A DNA stretch of 64,000 nucleotides from G963662905 sp963662905 (GCA_963662905.2 CAXXFD010000001.1:124001-188000), one strand, 5' to 3'; positions 25,837-35,573 are shown, counted from the stretch's first letter. The notes: generated from the letters alone by a model not told the origin. Program-made: numbers and translations.

Positions 25837-27465
25837 ATGGAAAAAATTACAATCAGACCGGGTTTTTTGGTTACATCAGAGCCGATTGATGATGTTGACG
25901 GATTTAATATGACTGATGAAATCAGTGACTTGACGGAAGAGCTTTATGAAGGGGTATTGGCAAGAAAAAAGAATGTTATCCATAAGCTTAAAAAGGCCAT
26001 TACACGTTATCCGCACATACCGCAATTTAAAAATTACCTTGTAGCTTACTATATGTCTGCAGGCATTGAAACGAATGCATGGTCGGTAAACAGGAAACTT
26101 GTTGAGAAGCATCCGGATTATCTTTTTGGAAAAATAAATCTGGCAAGGGAATATTTGATAAAAAATGAGCTTGAGCTTATTCCTGGTGTTTTAGGCGAAG
26201 ATCTTGATCTGAAAGCTTTATATCCGCAGCGGGATGTGTTTCATGTTTCTGAGGTAAGGGACTATTGCTGTGTTGTTATTGATTATTTGTGTGCCATTGG
26301 TGATGTGGCTTCTGCTAAAGAAAAGCTGAAAATCATGCAGGCTGCTGATAAAGATAGTGAATTGACGGAAAGGGCTGAATTTGTAATTGAACAAGCAGAG
26401 TATGATTTTCGCATAAGCAAACTTATTAAATCAGATTATGAACCTTTCACCGTACAGACAAAAAAACAAGCAGAAACCCAAAAAACAGAAAAGCCGGTTT
26501 TTGAAAATCCTGATATTGAGGAAATCTATGATTGGGATTTGTTTGTTGAAAAAGAAGACTATAATAAAATCCTGAACCTGGAAAGAACGAGCCTTATCCG
26601 GGATTTGGAACTGCTGCTGAAGGATAGTTATGAGCGTTATTCCTATTTTGAAATGTCGCGGGAAGGTGATCTGGATGACCCATATATTGGTATGTACAAT
26701 TTTGCAACCCACGCTTTGGTACTATTGGGCGAACTGGAAGCGAAAGAAAGTTCTGATACGGTTTTGGAAATGTTATCCCAATCGGGCGAATATTTTGAGT
26801 TTTACTTTGGGGATTTGCTTTTTGAGGATTGCAATGTGCCATTTTATAAATTGGTCAATGATCAACTGGATAAGTGCTTTGATTTTATGCTTAAACCCAA
26901 TATTTCGACGGAAGCCCGCAATGTGCTCAGTGGTGTAGTTAGTCAGGTTGTATTGCAGGAACCCGAAAGAAAAGCAGAAGTTTTTGATTGGTTCAAACGA
27001 CTTTTCGAAGCTTATGCTGAAATTTCAGATGATTTACATATAATTGATAGTGAGCATGTTGGAATGCTTGTTTCTTGTGCTGTTGATATCCAGGCTGCTG
27101 AACTGCTGCCGCAAATTAAAACCTTATTCGAGCAAGGCAAAGTGTGGGAAGGAATTAGCGGCACTTATCAAAGCGTAGCAGAGGATATCCAATCAGAAGG
27201 CTGCAAAGCGAAGCCATTAGAACTGCTGAGCATTGATGAAATTTATGAAGTCTTTGAAGAGTATGAATATGGCTATACGGATGAGGATGACTTTGAAGAT
27301 TATGATGAGGTGCCGGAAACAAATAATAATTCTGAGTCCTATTTTCCGGAGACACCAATAATTCCCTTAAAAACTGAGCCCAAAGTGGGGCGAAATGATC
27401 CATGTCCCTGTGGCAGCGGGAAGAAATATAAAAAATGCTGCATGAATAAGCCGGATCAGGATTGA
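25837..27465 (+). CDS. SEC-C motif protein with a DUF1186-like helical region
   Basis: A 542-residue soluble protein. The extreme C-terminus VGRNDPCPCGSGKKYKKCC is a textbook SEC-C zinc-binding motif (as at the end of SecA). The middle (about residues 285-430, with MYNFATHALVLLGELEAKESSDTVLEML) is an alpha-helical repeat of the DUF1186/HEAT-like kind. The N-terminal 150 residues resemble tetratricopeptide-type helices (YPHIPQFKNYLVAYYMSAG). A loop at about 215-245 is charged and low in complexity. Function is unknown; zinc binding or interaction with ribosome or translocase is a guess. Confidence 0.78.
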   Translation: MEKITIRPGFLVTSEPIDDVDGFNMTDEISDLTEELYEGVLARKKNVIHKLKKAITRYPHIPQFKNYLVAYYMSAGIETNAWSVNRKLVEKHPDYLFGKINLAREYLIKNELELIPGVLGEDLDLKALYPQRDVFHVSEVRDYCCVVIDYLCAIGDVASAKEKLKIMQAADKDSELTERAEFVIEQAEYDFRISKLIKSDYEPFTVQTKKQAETQKTEKPVFENPDIEEIYDWDLFVEKEDYNKILNLERTSLIRDLELLLKDSYERYSYFEMSREGDLDDPYIGMYNFATHALVLLGELEAKESSDTVLEMLSQSGEYFEFYFGDLLFEDCNVPFYKLVNDQLDKCFDFMLKPNISTEARNVLSGVVSQVVLQEPERKAEVFDWFKRLFEAYAEISDDLHIIDSEHVGMLVSCAVDIQAAELLPQIKTLFEQGKVWEGISGTYQSVAEDIQSEGCKAKPLELLSIDEIYEVFEEYEYGYTDEDDFEDYDEVPETNNNSESYFPETPIIPLKTEPKVGRNDPCPCGSGKKYKKCCMNKPDQD

Positions 27466-27654
27466 TCGGATTTATTAGCTATATCATAGTAATTTAGTCA
27501 ATTGCTGTTTAACTGGCAATATTCGCAAAACTTTCTATTACGAACACAAACCGCTTCAATAGAAAGATTTGTAGATTAATCAGGATAAAGCAGGATAGCG
27601 CCTTTTCATCACAAATAGCTCCTACGAATTGCCTTTCACCTCCGGGCAATTAAA

Positions 27655-29394
27655 TTATTTCCCGTTTTCTATCGCAAATTTCAAAAGATATGGCGTAGGT
27701 GAATTCCAGTTTAAACAAACCTCATTACTGGCATAACTCTCCCAAACATCGCGATAGGAGTGCATTTGCGATGCGTTTTCGGGGTAATCCACATTATTTG
27801 CATCTTGTTTGTCGTCATTGGGTCCGCCGCAGACAAAACCCGGCACGGGCTCCACAATTCCATCTGCTTTTGATGGCCTGTGATGGATATTCATTGGCGG
27901 TTTGTCGCCAATACCGGTCATCATACTATAGCCCGTTGCATTGTGGCCAAACAAATAATCCAGTGAAGAAAAAACCGCATCCACATATTCCTGTTTTGGC
28001 GCAATCTGCCAGGCTTCAGCAATAACACATGCAATATTCTGCACATCGCTGTTGGATGCCCACTGGAAATCATTTACACCTTGCTGGTAATCAAATGTTT
28101 GTACACGGTTTGTCAGATCGTCAGCGCTGCTGATTAATCTTTTTTCCAGCTCAGCAGCCAAATCAGGAGGCAGATCTGCCTTATTGTTGAGCAGTGTAAA
28201 AACGCCCAGGTAACGCATAAAACTTTTCCAGCCGTCACCATAAGTGTAAGTCAGATCAGGCAGGTTAATTTTAATGTATTCCAGAAAATCCTGATTGCCG
28301 GTTGTTGCGAATAATTCAGCTGCTGCCCAGAATTGTTCCTGTGAAGAATCATCATCTCCATACTCACCGGTAGCCACACCTTTAGGGTTTTTAAAATGGA
28401 CCTCCGGATTTTGAACGCCCCATTTCCAGGCTTTTTCTGCTTGCACCAACCATTTGTCGGCCAGCTTTTTATCATAGTTCTTGTAATTACGGGCCATTTT
28501 CGCCAAAAAAGCAGCAAAATCAAATGCCGCTACAGAACTTTTAGGCATTATAAATCGGTCTTCCGTAGCCTGATGAGGCATTATAGCACCGGCAAAATTA
28601 GCAGTTGTCAGTTTATGAAAAACTCCGCCGTCATCATCCTGCATTGTGGCAATCCAATCCGTTTCATATTTCAATTCATCAAGCAAATCATTAATGTCGT
28701 TACCGCTTTCGGGAATATTCAATGATCCATCTGGGTACAGCTCCGGATAACGTTCCAGAGCAAAAAGCAACTGGCCTGCGGAGAAGGAACCATTGGTGAC
28801 GTACTTGCCGTAATCTCCGGCATCGTACCATCCGCCCGGTGATGATATTGTGCCTGTTTTTCCGGTGGCGGGATGATACAATACCTTTGTATCGGGATGA
28901 CCGGCAGGACGCTTCCAATCGCTGGCATATTCTTCGGTAATATCGGTGCCAACGCGCTGATAATAATAGGATTTTGCAGCTAAATGAAGTGCTTCGTCAT
29001 AGATGTTTGTTCCTATTTCAAAAGGATATGAATACAGGCCATTATCAAATTTAAGCTGATAAAAACCTTCCCTGGTAAGATCTGAAAAATCAAATTCCTG
29101 CAAGTACTCACCGGAAAGCTCCGCATATCTCTGCTCCCCCACACTTCCACTCAGGATAACATTTCCATTATTGAGGTCGATGACATGAAATAAAGAAACC
29201 TGATTTCCTCCTGCAATACTGCCCGTTTTTTTTGCCGTGGGGAAATAGCCCAGCTGGTTAATTCGGATTGATTCGGAAGCAGGCTTTAGAAAATCAGCCG
29301 CATTTCCTGTTTCATAGCCTATGGTTTGCGCATTATTCTGAGCGCAACAACTCCAGATCATTGACAGAAAGAAGAATACAAATACGTTTTTCAT
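27655..29394 (-). CDS. Glycoside hydrolase family 9 protein (cellulase-like), exported
   Basis: About 579 residues from the second ATG (29394); the first Met at 29400 is also possible. A signal peptide ends SMIWSCCAQ and may be a lipoprotein signal. An N-terminal Ig-like (CelD_N) domain opens with SIRINQLGYFPTAKK. The GH9 catalytic domain shows GGWYDAGDYGKYV near residue 190 (the two active-site aspartates), NIHHRPS and SYASNEVCLNWNSPTPYLL near 559 (catalytic glutamate). The family cleaves beta-1,4-glucans (endoglucanase, or exo-glucosaminidase in some clades). It stands alone with no SusC/D pair in this window. Confidence 0.92.
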   Translation of the reverse strand: MKNVFVFFFLSMIWSCCAQNNAQTIGYETGNAADFLKPASESIRINQLGYFPTAKKTGSIAGGNQVSLFHVIDLNNGNVILSGSVGEQRYAELSGEYLQEFDFSDLTREGFYQLKFDNGLYSYPFEIGTNIYDEALHLAAKSYYYQRVGTDITEEYASDWKRPAGHPDTKVLYHPATGKTGTISSPGGWYDAGDYGKYVTNGSFSAGQLLFALERYPELYPDGSLNIPESGNDINDLLDELKYETDWIATMQDDDGGVFHKLTTANFAGAIMPHQATEDRFIMPKSSVAAFDFAAFLAKMARNYKNYDKKLADKWLVQAEKAWKWGVQNPEVHFKNPKGVATGEYGDDDSSQEQFWAAAELFATTGNQDFLEYIKINLPDLTYTYGDGWKSFMRYLGVFTLLNNKADLPPDLAAELEKRLISSADDLTNRVQTFDYQQGVNDFQWASNSDVQNIACVIAEAWQIAPKQEYVDAVFSSLDYLFGHNATGYSMMTGIGDKPPMNIHHRPSKADGIVEPVPGFVCGGPNDDKQDANNVDYPENASQMHSYRDVWESYASNEVCLNWNSPTPYLLKFAIENGK

Positions 29395-29561
29395 AATCAA
29401 AATATCATTTTCTAAATAAGTGTATCATTTTTAATACTATCGTCCTATTGGAAAGGGCCATAAAGATAATGGACAGCAAAAGGACCACATATGGAACAGT
29501 TCTTTAATTTCAACTTCTGTAAAAGCATCTGAAAAGCAAGGCTCATTGCATGACATATTCC

Positions 29562-30251
29562 TCATATTTTGCCCAAACTCTTCTTGCGCAAATAGCAGTC
29601 AGCCACAACCAGGTCGAATGGGCGTGTAATTTTCAGATTTTCGCGATTGCCTTCAAAAAGAGTAATTCGTTGCCCAATACTTTCAACAACACTGGCATCG
29701 TCGGTAAATGAAGGCAGATACTCTTGTTTATATGCACGTTTAAGGTTATTAGCCCGGAACGTTTGTGGTGTTTGCACTCTTTTGATCAAATGCCGGTCGA
29801 AAGTGCGGCTACCTTCATCGTCGATCAGGCGGACAGAATCCGACATTGACAAACAAGGAACAGCAGCCCCTTTTGCTTCAGCCAGCTCAAATGAAGCAGC
29901 AATGGTTTCAACAGAAACAAGAGGTCGCACGCCATCATGCACAGCCACAAGGCTATCGGGTTTCACGTATTGCAAACCATTTTTAACGGAATGAAAACGA
30001 CTCTCACCGCCTTTGGCAACAGGAAAATCACAGGTATAACGAAACTTTTGGCATTGCTCCTTCCAGTAAGCAATCTGATCTTCGGGCAGGACGAGAATAA
30101 TATTGATTTCATTATCAAAATTACGGAAAGCATCGATACTATGCATTAATACCAGTTTATTCCCGATTTTCAAAAACTGCTTGGGGATATTGCTTTCCAT
30201 CCGTTTTCCGCTGCCACCGGCAACTATTATTGCGTATTTATCCATGCCCAA
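29562..30251 (-). CDS. ispD: 2-C-methyl-D-erythritol 4-phosphate cytidylyltransferase
   Basis: A 229-residue enzyme of the MEP isoprenoid pathway, transferring CMP from CTP to MEP. The nucleotide-binding signature is AIIVAGGSGKRMESNIPKQF at the N-terminus. VAVHDGVRPLVS and VQTPQTFRANNLKRAY are the family's active-site blocks, and FTDDASVVESIGQRI is the end signature. Met3 (MDKYAIIV) is an alternative start. It is downstream of queA but separated by a terminator-like hairpin. Confidence 0.95.
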   Translation of the reverse strand: MGMDKYAIIVAGGSGKRMESNIPKQFLKIGNKLVLMHSIDAFRNFDNEINIILVLPEDQIAYWKEQCQKFRYTCDFPVAKGGESRFHSVKNGLQYVKPDSLVAVHDGVRPLVSVETIAASFELAEAKGAAVPCLSMSDSVRLIDDEGSRTFDRHLIKRVQTPQTFRANNLKRAYKQEYLPSFTDDASVVESIGQRITLFEGNRENLKITRPFDLVVADCYLRKKSLGKI

Positions 30252-30259
30252 AAATTAAA

Positions 30260-30290
30260 AGACCGACAAATATAATGAATTTGCCGGTCT
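30260..30290 (-). terminator. Hairpin after queA
   Basis: An 11-bp stem with one G-T pair (30260-30270 with 30280-30290, arms AGACCGGCAAA/TTTGTCGGTCT on the minus strand) and a nine-base loop, followed on the minus strand by TTTTAATTTTT. It lies between the queA stop and the ispD start. Confidence 0.7.
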
Positions 30291-30318
30291 TTTATATTGA
30301 CATTAAGAATGTTATCTC

Positions 30319-31368
30319 TTAAATGATAAGCATTGCATCACCGTAAGTGAAAAACTTATATTTATTTTTAACAGCTTCTTTATAAGCTTTTAAAAGGAAA
30401 TCATAGCCCGCATATGCCGCTGCCATCATCATCATGGATGACATAGGGCGGTGCAGGTTTGTAATCAGCGCATCGGCAACAGAAAAATCATAAGGAGGGA
30501 ATATAAATTTGTTGGTCCATCCTTCATAGGGCTTCAACTGGCCATTAATGGTAACAGCTGTTTCCAGGGCTTTCATGGACGTTGTTCCAATGGCACAAAT
30601 TTTATGTCGGTTATTTTTTGCATTGTTCACGACATTGCAGGTGTTTTCGGAGATAAACATTTCTTCCGAATCCATTTTGTGCTTTGTAAGATCTTCCACT
30701 TCAATCTGGCGGAAATTTCCCAAACCGGCATGCAGTGTTACCTCAGCAAAATCGACTCCTTTAATTTCAAGACGCTTCATCAGCTCGCGACTGAAATGCA
30801 AACCGGCAGTAGGGGCAGCAACAGCACCTTCGTGCTTGGCATAAATTGTTTGGTAACGTTCGGCATCTTCCGGTTCAATGGGGCGTTGATGATCTTTGGG
30901 GAGAGGTGTTTCTCCAAGGCTCATCAGAGTTTTCTTAAAATCTTCATAAGTACCATCAAACAGAAAACGCAGTGTACGTCCACGACTTGTAGTGTTGTCA
31001 ATAACTTCGGCAACGAGCGCGTCATCAGGGCCAAAATATAACTTATTGCCAATGCGGATTTTCCGCGCCGGATCAACCAGAACATCCCACAAACGTGATT
31101 CACTATTGAGTTCCCTCAGCAGGAAAACTTCAATTTTTGCTCCGGTTTTTTCCTTTTCACCATAAAGCCTGGCCGGAAACACTTTGGTATTGTTGAGCAC
31201 AAATACATCTCCATCATCAAAATAATTGAGAATATCGGTAAAACTTTTGTGCTCAATAGTTTGCGTTTCCCGGTGTACAACCATTAAACGGGATTCGTCA
31301 CGGTTTTGTGGTGGGTGGCTGGCTATAAGATCGTCGGGTAAATTGTACTTAAATTGCGACAGCTTCAT
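30319..31368 (-). CDS. queA: S-adenosylmethionine:tRNA ribosyltransferase-isomerase
   Basis: A 349-residue enzyme that transfers and isomerises the ribosyl part of AdoMet onto preQ1-tRNA, making epoxyqueuosine. Typical QueA sequence runs throughout: FKYNLPDDLIASHPPQNRDESRL at the N-terminus, VLNNTKVFPARL, GAVAAPTAGLHFS and GTTSMKALET. AGAAGGATATG gives a good ribosome binding site. It follows truB after 139 bases with its own promoter at 31435-31405, continuing the common Bacteroidota truB-queA order. Confidence 0.97.
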   Translation of the reverse strand: MKLSQFKYNLPDDLIASHPPQNRDESRLMVVHRETQTIEHKSFTDILNYFDDGDVFVLNNTKVFPARLYGEKEKTGAKIEVFLLRELNSESRLWDVLVDPARKIRIGNKLYFGPDDALVAEVIDNTTSRGRTLRFLFDGTYEDFKKTLMSLGETPLPKDHQRPIEPEDAERYQTIYAKHEGAVAAPTAGLHFSRELMKRLEIKGVDFAEVTLHAGLGNFRQIEVEDLTKHKMDSEEMFISENTCNVVNNAKNNRHKICAIGTTSMKALETAVTINGQLKPYEGWTNKFIFPPYDFSVADALITNLHRPMSSMMMMAAAYAGYDFLLKAYKEAVKNKYKFFTYGDAMLII

Positions 31369-31404
31369 ATCCTTCTAAATTTTTATTATCGTACAAAAAG
31401 TTTG

Positions 31405-31435
31405 CAAAGGTAACCAATAATCAGGCCAATGTCAA
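31405..31435 (-). promoter_or_regulatory. Promoter of queA
   Basis: On the minus strand TTG (31435-31433), a 20-base spacer and TACCTTTG (31412-31405), 37 bases before the queA start codon. Confidence 0.65.
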
Positions 31436-31507
31436 GTTTTTTGTGCATAAAGTTTTAGGAATCAGAAAAATAAAAATGAACCGCTAAATAGCTTTGTAAA
31501 AATGTGT

Positions 31508-32257
31508 TTACAATTCCTGATGATATAAATCCGGATTCGCCGCCAAAGCTGCAAGTAATTCATCCTTGAAATCACGCACATCCATAGCATCATCTACCGA
31601 ATATCCCCCTATTTCAGTCCGCCGCAAAGCGCTCAGAAATGCGCCATTGTTCAATACTTTGCCGAAATCATGAGCCAGCGAACGAATATAGGTGCCCTTG
31701 CTACACTCCACTTTAAAATGCACATCGGGCATATCAATTCCTGTAATTTTAAAGGAATGGATTATGATGTTGCGGGTTTTGAGTTTTGCCGGCCGGTTGG
31801 AACGTGCCAGCTCATATGCTTTTTTTCCCTTTACTTTCACCGCGCTGTACTGTGGAGGCATCTGCTCCTGATTGCCGGAAAGCTTTTCGGCTGCTGCAAA
31901 AATCATTTCTTCCGTGATGTCCGAAGTATCAAAAATTGCGTCCGGCTCTGTTTCTGCATCGAATGATGGCGTTGTTTTTCCCAGTGTAATTGTGCCGGTA
32001 TAGGTTTTATCCATTCCCTGAAGCTCATCAATCAATTTGGTGTATTTGCCTGTACAAATCAGCAAAAGACCCGTGGCCAGCGGATCGAGTGTCCCGGCAT
32101 GGCCCACTTTGATTTTTGGGATTTTGAGATGATGGCGCAAAGCATAACGGATGCTGTTCACGGCATCAAAAGATGTCCATTCCAAAGGCTTATCAATGAG
32201 CAACAAACATCCTCTCCTAAAATGAAAGGATTCCTTATTAAATAGTGTAAGATCCAT
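31508..32257 (-). CDS. truB: tRNA pseudouridine(55) synthase
   Basis: About 249 residues from the ATG at 32257, which overlaps the uppP stop codon as TAATG; the longer frame to 32317 would run into uppP and is rejected. TruB makes pseudouridine 55 in the T-loop of tRNAs. LLIDKPLEWTSFDAVNSIR, the catalytic-Asp motif GHAGTLDPLATGLLLI, QMPPQYSAVKVKGKKAYELAR-type sequence and SKGTYIRSLAHDFG are diagnostic. It is translationally coupled to uppP. Confidence 0.96.
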   Translation of the reverse strand: MDLTLFNKESFHFRRGCLLLIDKPLEWTSFDAVNSIRYALRHHLKIPKIKVGHAGTLDPLATGLLLICTGKYTKLIDELQGMDKTYTGTITLGKTTPSFDAETEPDAIFDTSDITEEMIFAAAEKLSGNQEQMPPQYSAVKVKGKKAYELARSNRPAKLKTRNIIIHSFKITGIDMPDVHFKVECSKGTYIRSLAHDFGKVLNNGAFLSALRRTEIGGYSVDDAMDVRDFKDELLAALAANPDLYHQEL

Positions 32258-33045
32258 TAAATGATTGTGCCAACAATTGCAATTAAACCCACTAGCGCAC
32301 AATAGACCGCAAACCAAATGAGCTTTCCTTTTTTAACGATATCGATCATCCAGCGGCAGGCAATCCAACCACTGATGAAAGCAGCAAAAAACCCAACCAC
32401 CAAAGCGCTTGTCCCAACGCCCTGATCTCCCGAAAGCTCGCCGCTCAGCAGGTCTTTCAGGTTGGCTCCTATGATGGGAATCAGTACCATCAGAAAGGAA
32501 AATTTTGCCGCATTTTCTTTTTTATTGCCCAACAGAAGAGCTGTGGCAATAGTAGAGCCCGAACGCGAAATTCCCGGTAAAACAGCAATAGCCTGCGCCA
32601 CACCAATAATAAAACTGTCTTTAAAGGTGATTTTTCCCTGACGGGGCTTGGCATAAAAAGTAAAAGCAAGCAGTGCTGCTGTTACCAAAAGCATGAAACC
32701 GACAAAAAGCAGGTTGCCGTCAAAAAGGCTTTCCACTTCATCTTTAAGAAAAAGGCCGACAAAGCCGACAGGCAGCATAGATATGGCAATCTTGGCGATA
32801 TATTTTGTTTCATCGTTCCATTTAAAACTGAAAAGCCCTTTAAAAAGCTCAATGATTTCTTTGTAAAAAACCACGATGGTGCTCATTACGGTTGCGCCAT
32901 GTACAACCACCGTAAAACTCAGGCTTTCAGCTGCTTCCACACCCAAAAGGTGTTTCCCAATTTCAAGATGCCCGGAACTGCTGACCGGAAGAAATTCCGT
33001 GAGCCCCTGGATTATTCCCAGGATTAATGCTTCGATCCAGCCCAT
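32257..33045 (-). CDS. uppP: Undecaprenyl-diphosphatase
   Basis: A 262-residue membrane enzyme (BacA type) that dephosphorylates undecaprenyl pyrophosphate to recycle the cell-wall lipid carrier; high levels give bacitracin resistance in the family. The two signatures are present: QGLTEFLPVSSSGHLEIG near residues 14-31 and LPGISRSGSTIATALLLG near 153-170. It starts one base after the DUF3098 stop. Confidence 0.96.
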   Translation of the reverse strand: MGWIEALILGIIQGLTEFLPVSSSGHLEIGKHLLGVEAAESLSFTVVVHGATVMSTIVVFYKEIIELFKGLFSFKWNDETKYIAKIAISMLPVGFVGLFLKDEVESLFDGNLLFVGFMLLVTAALLAFTFYAKPRQGKITFKDSFIIGVAQAIAVLPGISRSGSTIATALLLGNKKENAAKFSFLMVLIPIIGANLKDLLSGELSGDQGVGTSALVVGFFAAFISGWIACRWMIDIVKKGKLIWFAVYCALVGLIAIVGTII

Positions 33046-33046
33046 C

Positions 33047-33331
33047 TTATTCTGCTTTTTTGGCCGGTTTCTTCATGATGGCGTATATTTCAATAACATA
33101 GCCAATAATTAAAAGGATGGGAGCCAATGTAAGCCTGCGGAAGCTGAAAAGATCCTCGCTAAAAACATTGGGGTCATCACTTCCTCCGCCAATCATCAGC
33201 AGAAAACCTACCAGCAGAAAGGCCAGGCCAATCAGCAGCCATTTATAGTTTTCGCGGCCAAAAGCAAACTCAACCTGTGTTTCATCCTGAATTTCAACGG
33301 CTTGTTGCCTGTTCTTTTTCTTGTCGCTCAT
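33047..33331 (-). CDS. DUF3098 small membrane protein
   Basis: A 94-residue protein with two transmembrane helices (YKWLLIGLAFLLVGFLLMIG and LAPILLIIGYVIEIYAIM) and a charged N-terminus. The motif FSFRRLTLAPI between the helices is typical of DUF3098, a Bacteroidota family found almost always between ftsX and uppP. Function unknown; the context suggests a cell-envelope or division role. Confidence 0.88.
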   Translation of the reverse strand: MSDKKKNRQQAVEIQDETQVEFAFGRENYKWLLIGLAFLLVGFLLMIGGGSDDPNVFSEDLFSFRRLTLAPILLIIGYVIEIYAIMKKPAKKAE

Positions 33332-33350
33332 ATTTTAAATATTGATATTC

Positions 33351-34223
33351 TTAATAATATAATTGATCGGTTTTCATGCGCAGGTATTTGCGCACCGCAA
33401 AGTGATAACTGAGCCAGGAAAGCAAAACGCCCAGAAGTAGCACAATGCCAAATAATGCGGCAAAGGTATCGATCTGATCGAGGTTGATCAGCTCCGGAAT
33501 TCCGTTACGGCTCAGCAGGACGATGCCACTGAGCAGCAAAATAGCAATCAGCGCACCGATGACCCCATGCAAGATACCGGTACGGATCAACGGACGCCGC
33601 ACAAAACCCTGAGTAGCTCCAACAAGCAGCATTGTTTTGATTATGAAGCGCTTGCTGTAAACCGTCAGGCGGATGGTGTTATTAATCAAAGCAAAACTGA
33701 TCAACATCAGCAAAATGGAAAACCCTAAAATGATGATACTGATTTTCCGCAGGTTGTCATTGATAAATTCTACCAGGGATTCCTGATAGAAAACCTCTTT
33801 TACATCGGGGTTTTGGATAATCTGCTTTTCGATGACGGCCAGGCTGTCGTTATTGGCATAAGAAGCAATCAGCCGGATGTCGATGGACGGAAGCAGCGGG
33901 TTGTAGCCCAGAAAACCAATGAAATCTTCGCCCAGGTCTTCGGTGAGCATTTCTGCGGCTTCATCTTTGGTGATGTATTCGGTACTTTTAACAAATTTTT
34001 TGACATCCAGGGTTTTTTGGAAGCGGATAATCTCGGATTCTTTCACGCCATCGTTCATAATTACCGAAAAACCGATATTCTCTTTCACATAGTCCGACAG
34101 CTTTTTTGCATTGAGGATTAAAAAGCCCAGCACACCTAACATAAACAAAACCAGCGATATACTGATGATACTTGTAAGATATGAGCTTTGCAGCCGCCGT
34201 TTATTGAGTTTGTCTTCCTGCAT
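33351..34223 (-). CDS. ftsX: Cell division protein FtsX (permease-like)
   Basis: A 290-residue membrane protein with an N-terminal cytoplasmic stretch, TM1 (ISISLVLFMLGVLGFLIL), an extracytoplasmic domain with the FtsX-type YITKDEAAEMLTEDLGEDF motif, and three C-terminal helices. With the ATPase FtsE it controls peptidoglycan hydrolases during division. ftsE is not in the window. It is the first gene of the ftsX-DUF3098-uppP-truB operon; spacings are 19, 1 and -1 bases. Confidence 0.93.
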   Translation of the reverse strand: MQEDKLNKRRLQSSYLTSIISISLVLFMLGVLGFLILNAKKLSDYVKENIGFSVIMNDGVKESEIIRFQKTLDVKKFVKSTEYITKDEAAEMLTEDLGEDFIGFLGYNPLLPSIDIRLIASYANNDSLAVIEKQIIQNPDVKEVFYQESLVEFINDNLRKISIIILGFSILLMLISFALINNTIRLTVYSKRFIIKTMLLVGATQGFVRRPLIRTGILHGVIGALIAILLLSGIVLLSRNGIPELINLDQIDTFAALFGIVLLLGVLLSWLSYHFAVRKYLRMKTDQLYY

Positions 34224-34532
34224 GATTTTCTATCTGGCTGCTAAAATAATTAAAAATGAGCTAATCCGAAATGGCAAAGAGAATCTTCTTGGCCGGGAAA
34301 GCAGATATTTGATGGCTTGATTGAAGCTCTTTCGAAATTTCGCAGGCCGATTTTGATTGTTCTTTCAAACACATCCACTTGTCTTTGCATAAACACTTGA
34401 ACATTGGTCATTTCGTTAAGCCCGATACTTCGGATAAGGACAAATCTATGCATAAACTAATATTGCAATACATTGCAATACTATGTATTTTAACTACTGA
34501 CCTCTAAAAATATTTTTAAGCTTGCTTCGATG
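34224..34532. other. Intergenic region with tandem TATTGCAATA palindromes
   Basis: About 309 bases between ftsX and the metallophosphoesterase gene. A 67-codon minus-strand frame at 34250-34453 has no recognisable features and probably is not a gene. At 34462-34481 the 10-mer ATTGCAATAC occurs twice in tandem; each copy is centred on the palindrome ATTGCAAT. The ftsX operon promoter should lie here. Confidence 0.45.
34462..34481. repeat. Tandem 10-bp repeat, ATTGCAATAC x2
   Basis: Two perfect head-to-tail copies place two ATTGCAAT palindromes exactly 10 bp apart, about one helical turn. This would suit a dimeric DNA-binding protein, but no regulator is implicated. Confidence 0.7.
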
Positions 34533-35465
34533 TCACCCCGACCTCCGCAAGCGCAAAACGACCACTTCTCCCTGAGAGTTAAAGCGCACGCTCAAACCTG
34601 AAGTGCCGGTTCCCGTGGATGTATAACCTTGCATTTTTCCTGATTTCCAAAAACCTTTATAAAATTTACGTCCATGCGAAAGGTGTGTAATGAGTGGATA
34701 TCCGCCGGGCAGGCAAACCTGTCCGCCATGTGTATGGCCACAAAGGTAAAGGCTATAGTTGTGATCGGCAGCAATATCGAAAAGCTCGGGGGTATGCACC
34801 AAAGCAATGGAAAAACCGGGCGGTTTGTGCTCTAAGCAATGAATGGCCGAATCGGTGAAATAGTAGTACGGGTCATCTGCACCGGTGATATTAATTTTTT
34901 CTCCATTCCGCTCAATGCTTTTGTGCTCATTGATCAAAAATTCGATGCCGTCTTTTTCCATAGGCTCCACCATCAGGTAAGTGTCATGATTTCCGAGAAT
35001 GGCCAAAATACCGTCTTTGGCATGGATGTTCCTGCTGATTTCCCTGAAGCTTTTACGAATGGATTTATAGCTGCCCATGATGTGCTTGCGGTAATCGCCG
35101 GCGAGAAGGCAAAGGTCAAACTGTTTATCTTCGATCAGCTTTTTGATCCGTTCCGAAAGCTCCGGCTGGCTGTCGAGATGAAGGTCGGACATAAAGAGAA
35201 CCTTGTAACCATCAAAAGCTTTGGGCAGGTTATCGAAGAAAACATCGTGTTCGTTCAGGGCAATATTGAGGGCATTGTTCCAGCCCCGTTGTCGCATTCC
35301 GGTGATTTTCAGAGTAAAGCAAAAGCCTTTGATCAAAAGGCTGAAGAGTTTCCAGTTTCGTTTTGTTTTTACGCCATTGCGCTGCCTTTTGGCCAAATCG
35401 GTTTCGAGCATGGATCGTGTTGCCGCCCAAACCGTTCGTTGGTGGATTTTTTGTGGTTCTGCCAT
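34533..35465 (-). CDS. Calcineurin-like metallophosphoesterase (YkuE type)
   Basis: A 310-residue protein with the complete metallophosphoesterase motif series: LFMSDLHLD, LLAGDYR, LGNHDTYL, ALVHTPELFD and GHTHGGQVCLPGG. These provide the dinuclear metal site. An N-terminal basic and hydrophobic stretch (residues 40-60) may attach it to the membrane, as in YkuE-like enzymes that act on lipid or phosphodiester substrates. Substrate unknown. It is divergent from mnmA. Confidence 0.88.
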   Translation of the reverse strand: MAEPQKIHQRTVWAATRSMLETDLAKRQRNGVKTKRNWKLFSLLIKGFCFTLKITGMRQRGWNNALNIALNEHDVFFDNLPKAFDGYKVLFMSDLHLDSQPELSERIKKLIEDKQFDLCLLAGDYRKHIMGSYKSIRKSFREISRNIHAKDGILAILGNHDTYLMVEPMEKDGIEFLINEHKSIERNGEKINITGADDPYYYFTDSAIHCLEHKPPGFSIALVHTPELFDIAADHNYSLYLCGHTHGGQVCLPGGYPLITHLSHGRKFYKGFWKSGKMQGYTSTGTGTSGLSVRFNSQGEVVVLRLRRSG

Positions 35466-35573
35466 GGCTTAAAAATACTGAATTTTTGTGGTTTGTCAAA
35501 ATGCACACATTCAATTTTTTGATTTCGCAAAACACATAAAAGCGGTGAGAATTTCGGCCTAAGAATTTTTCCT

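Noticed and set aside
34250..34453. 67-codon minus-strand frame between ftsX and the metallophosphoesterase gene
   Set aside because: No ribosome binding site, no recognisable family and no neighbour coupling; left as intergenic.
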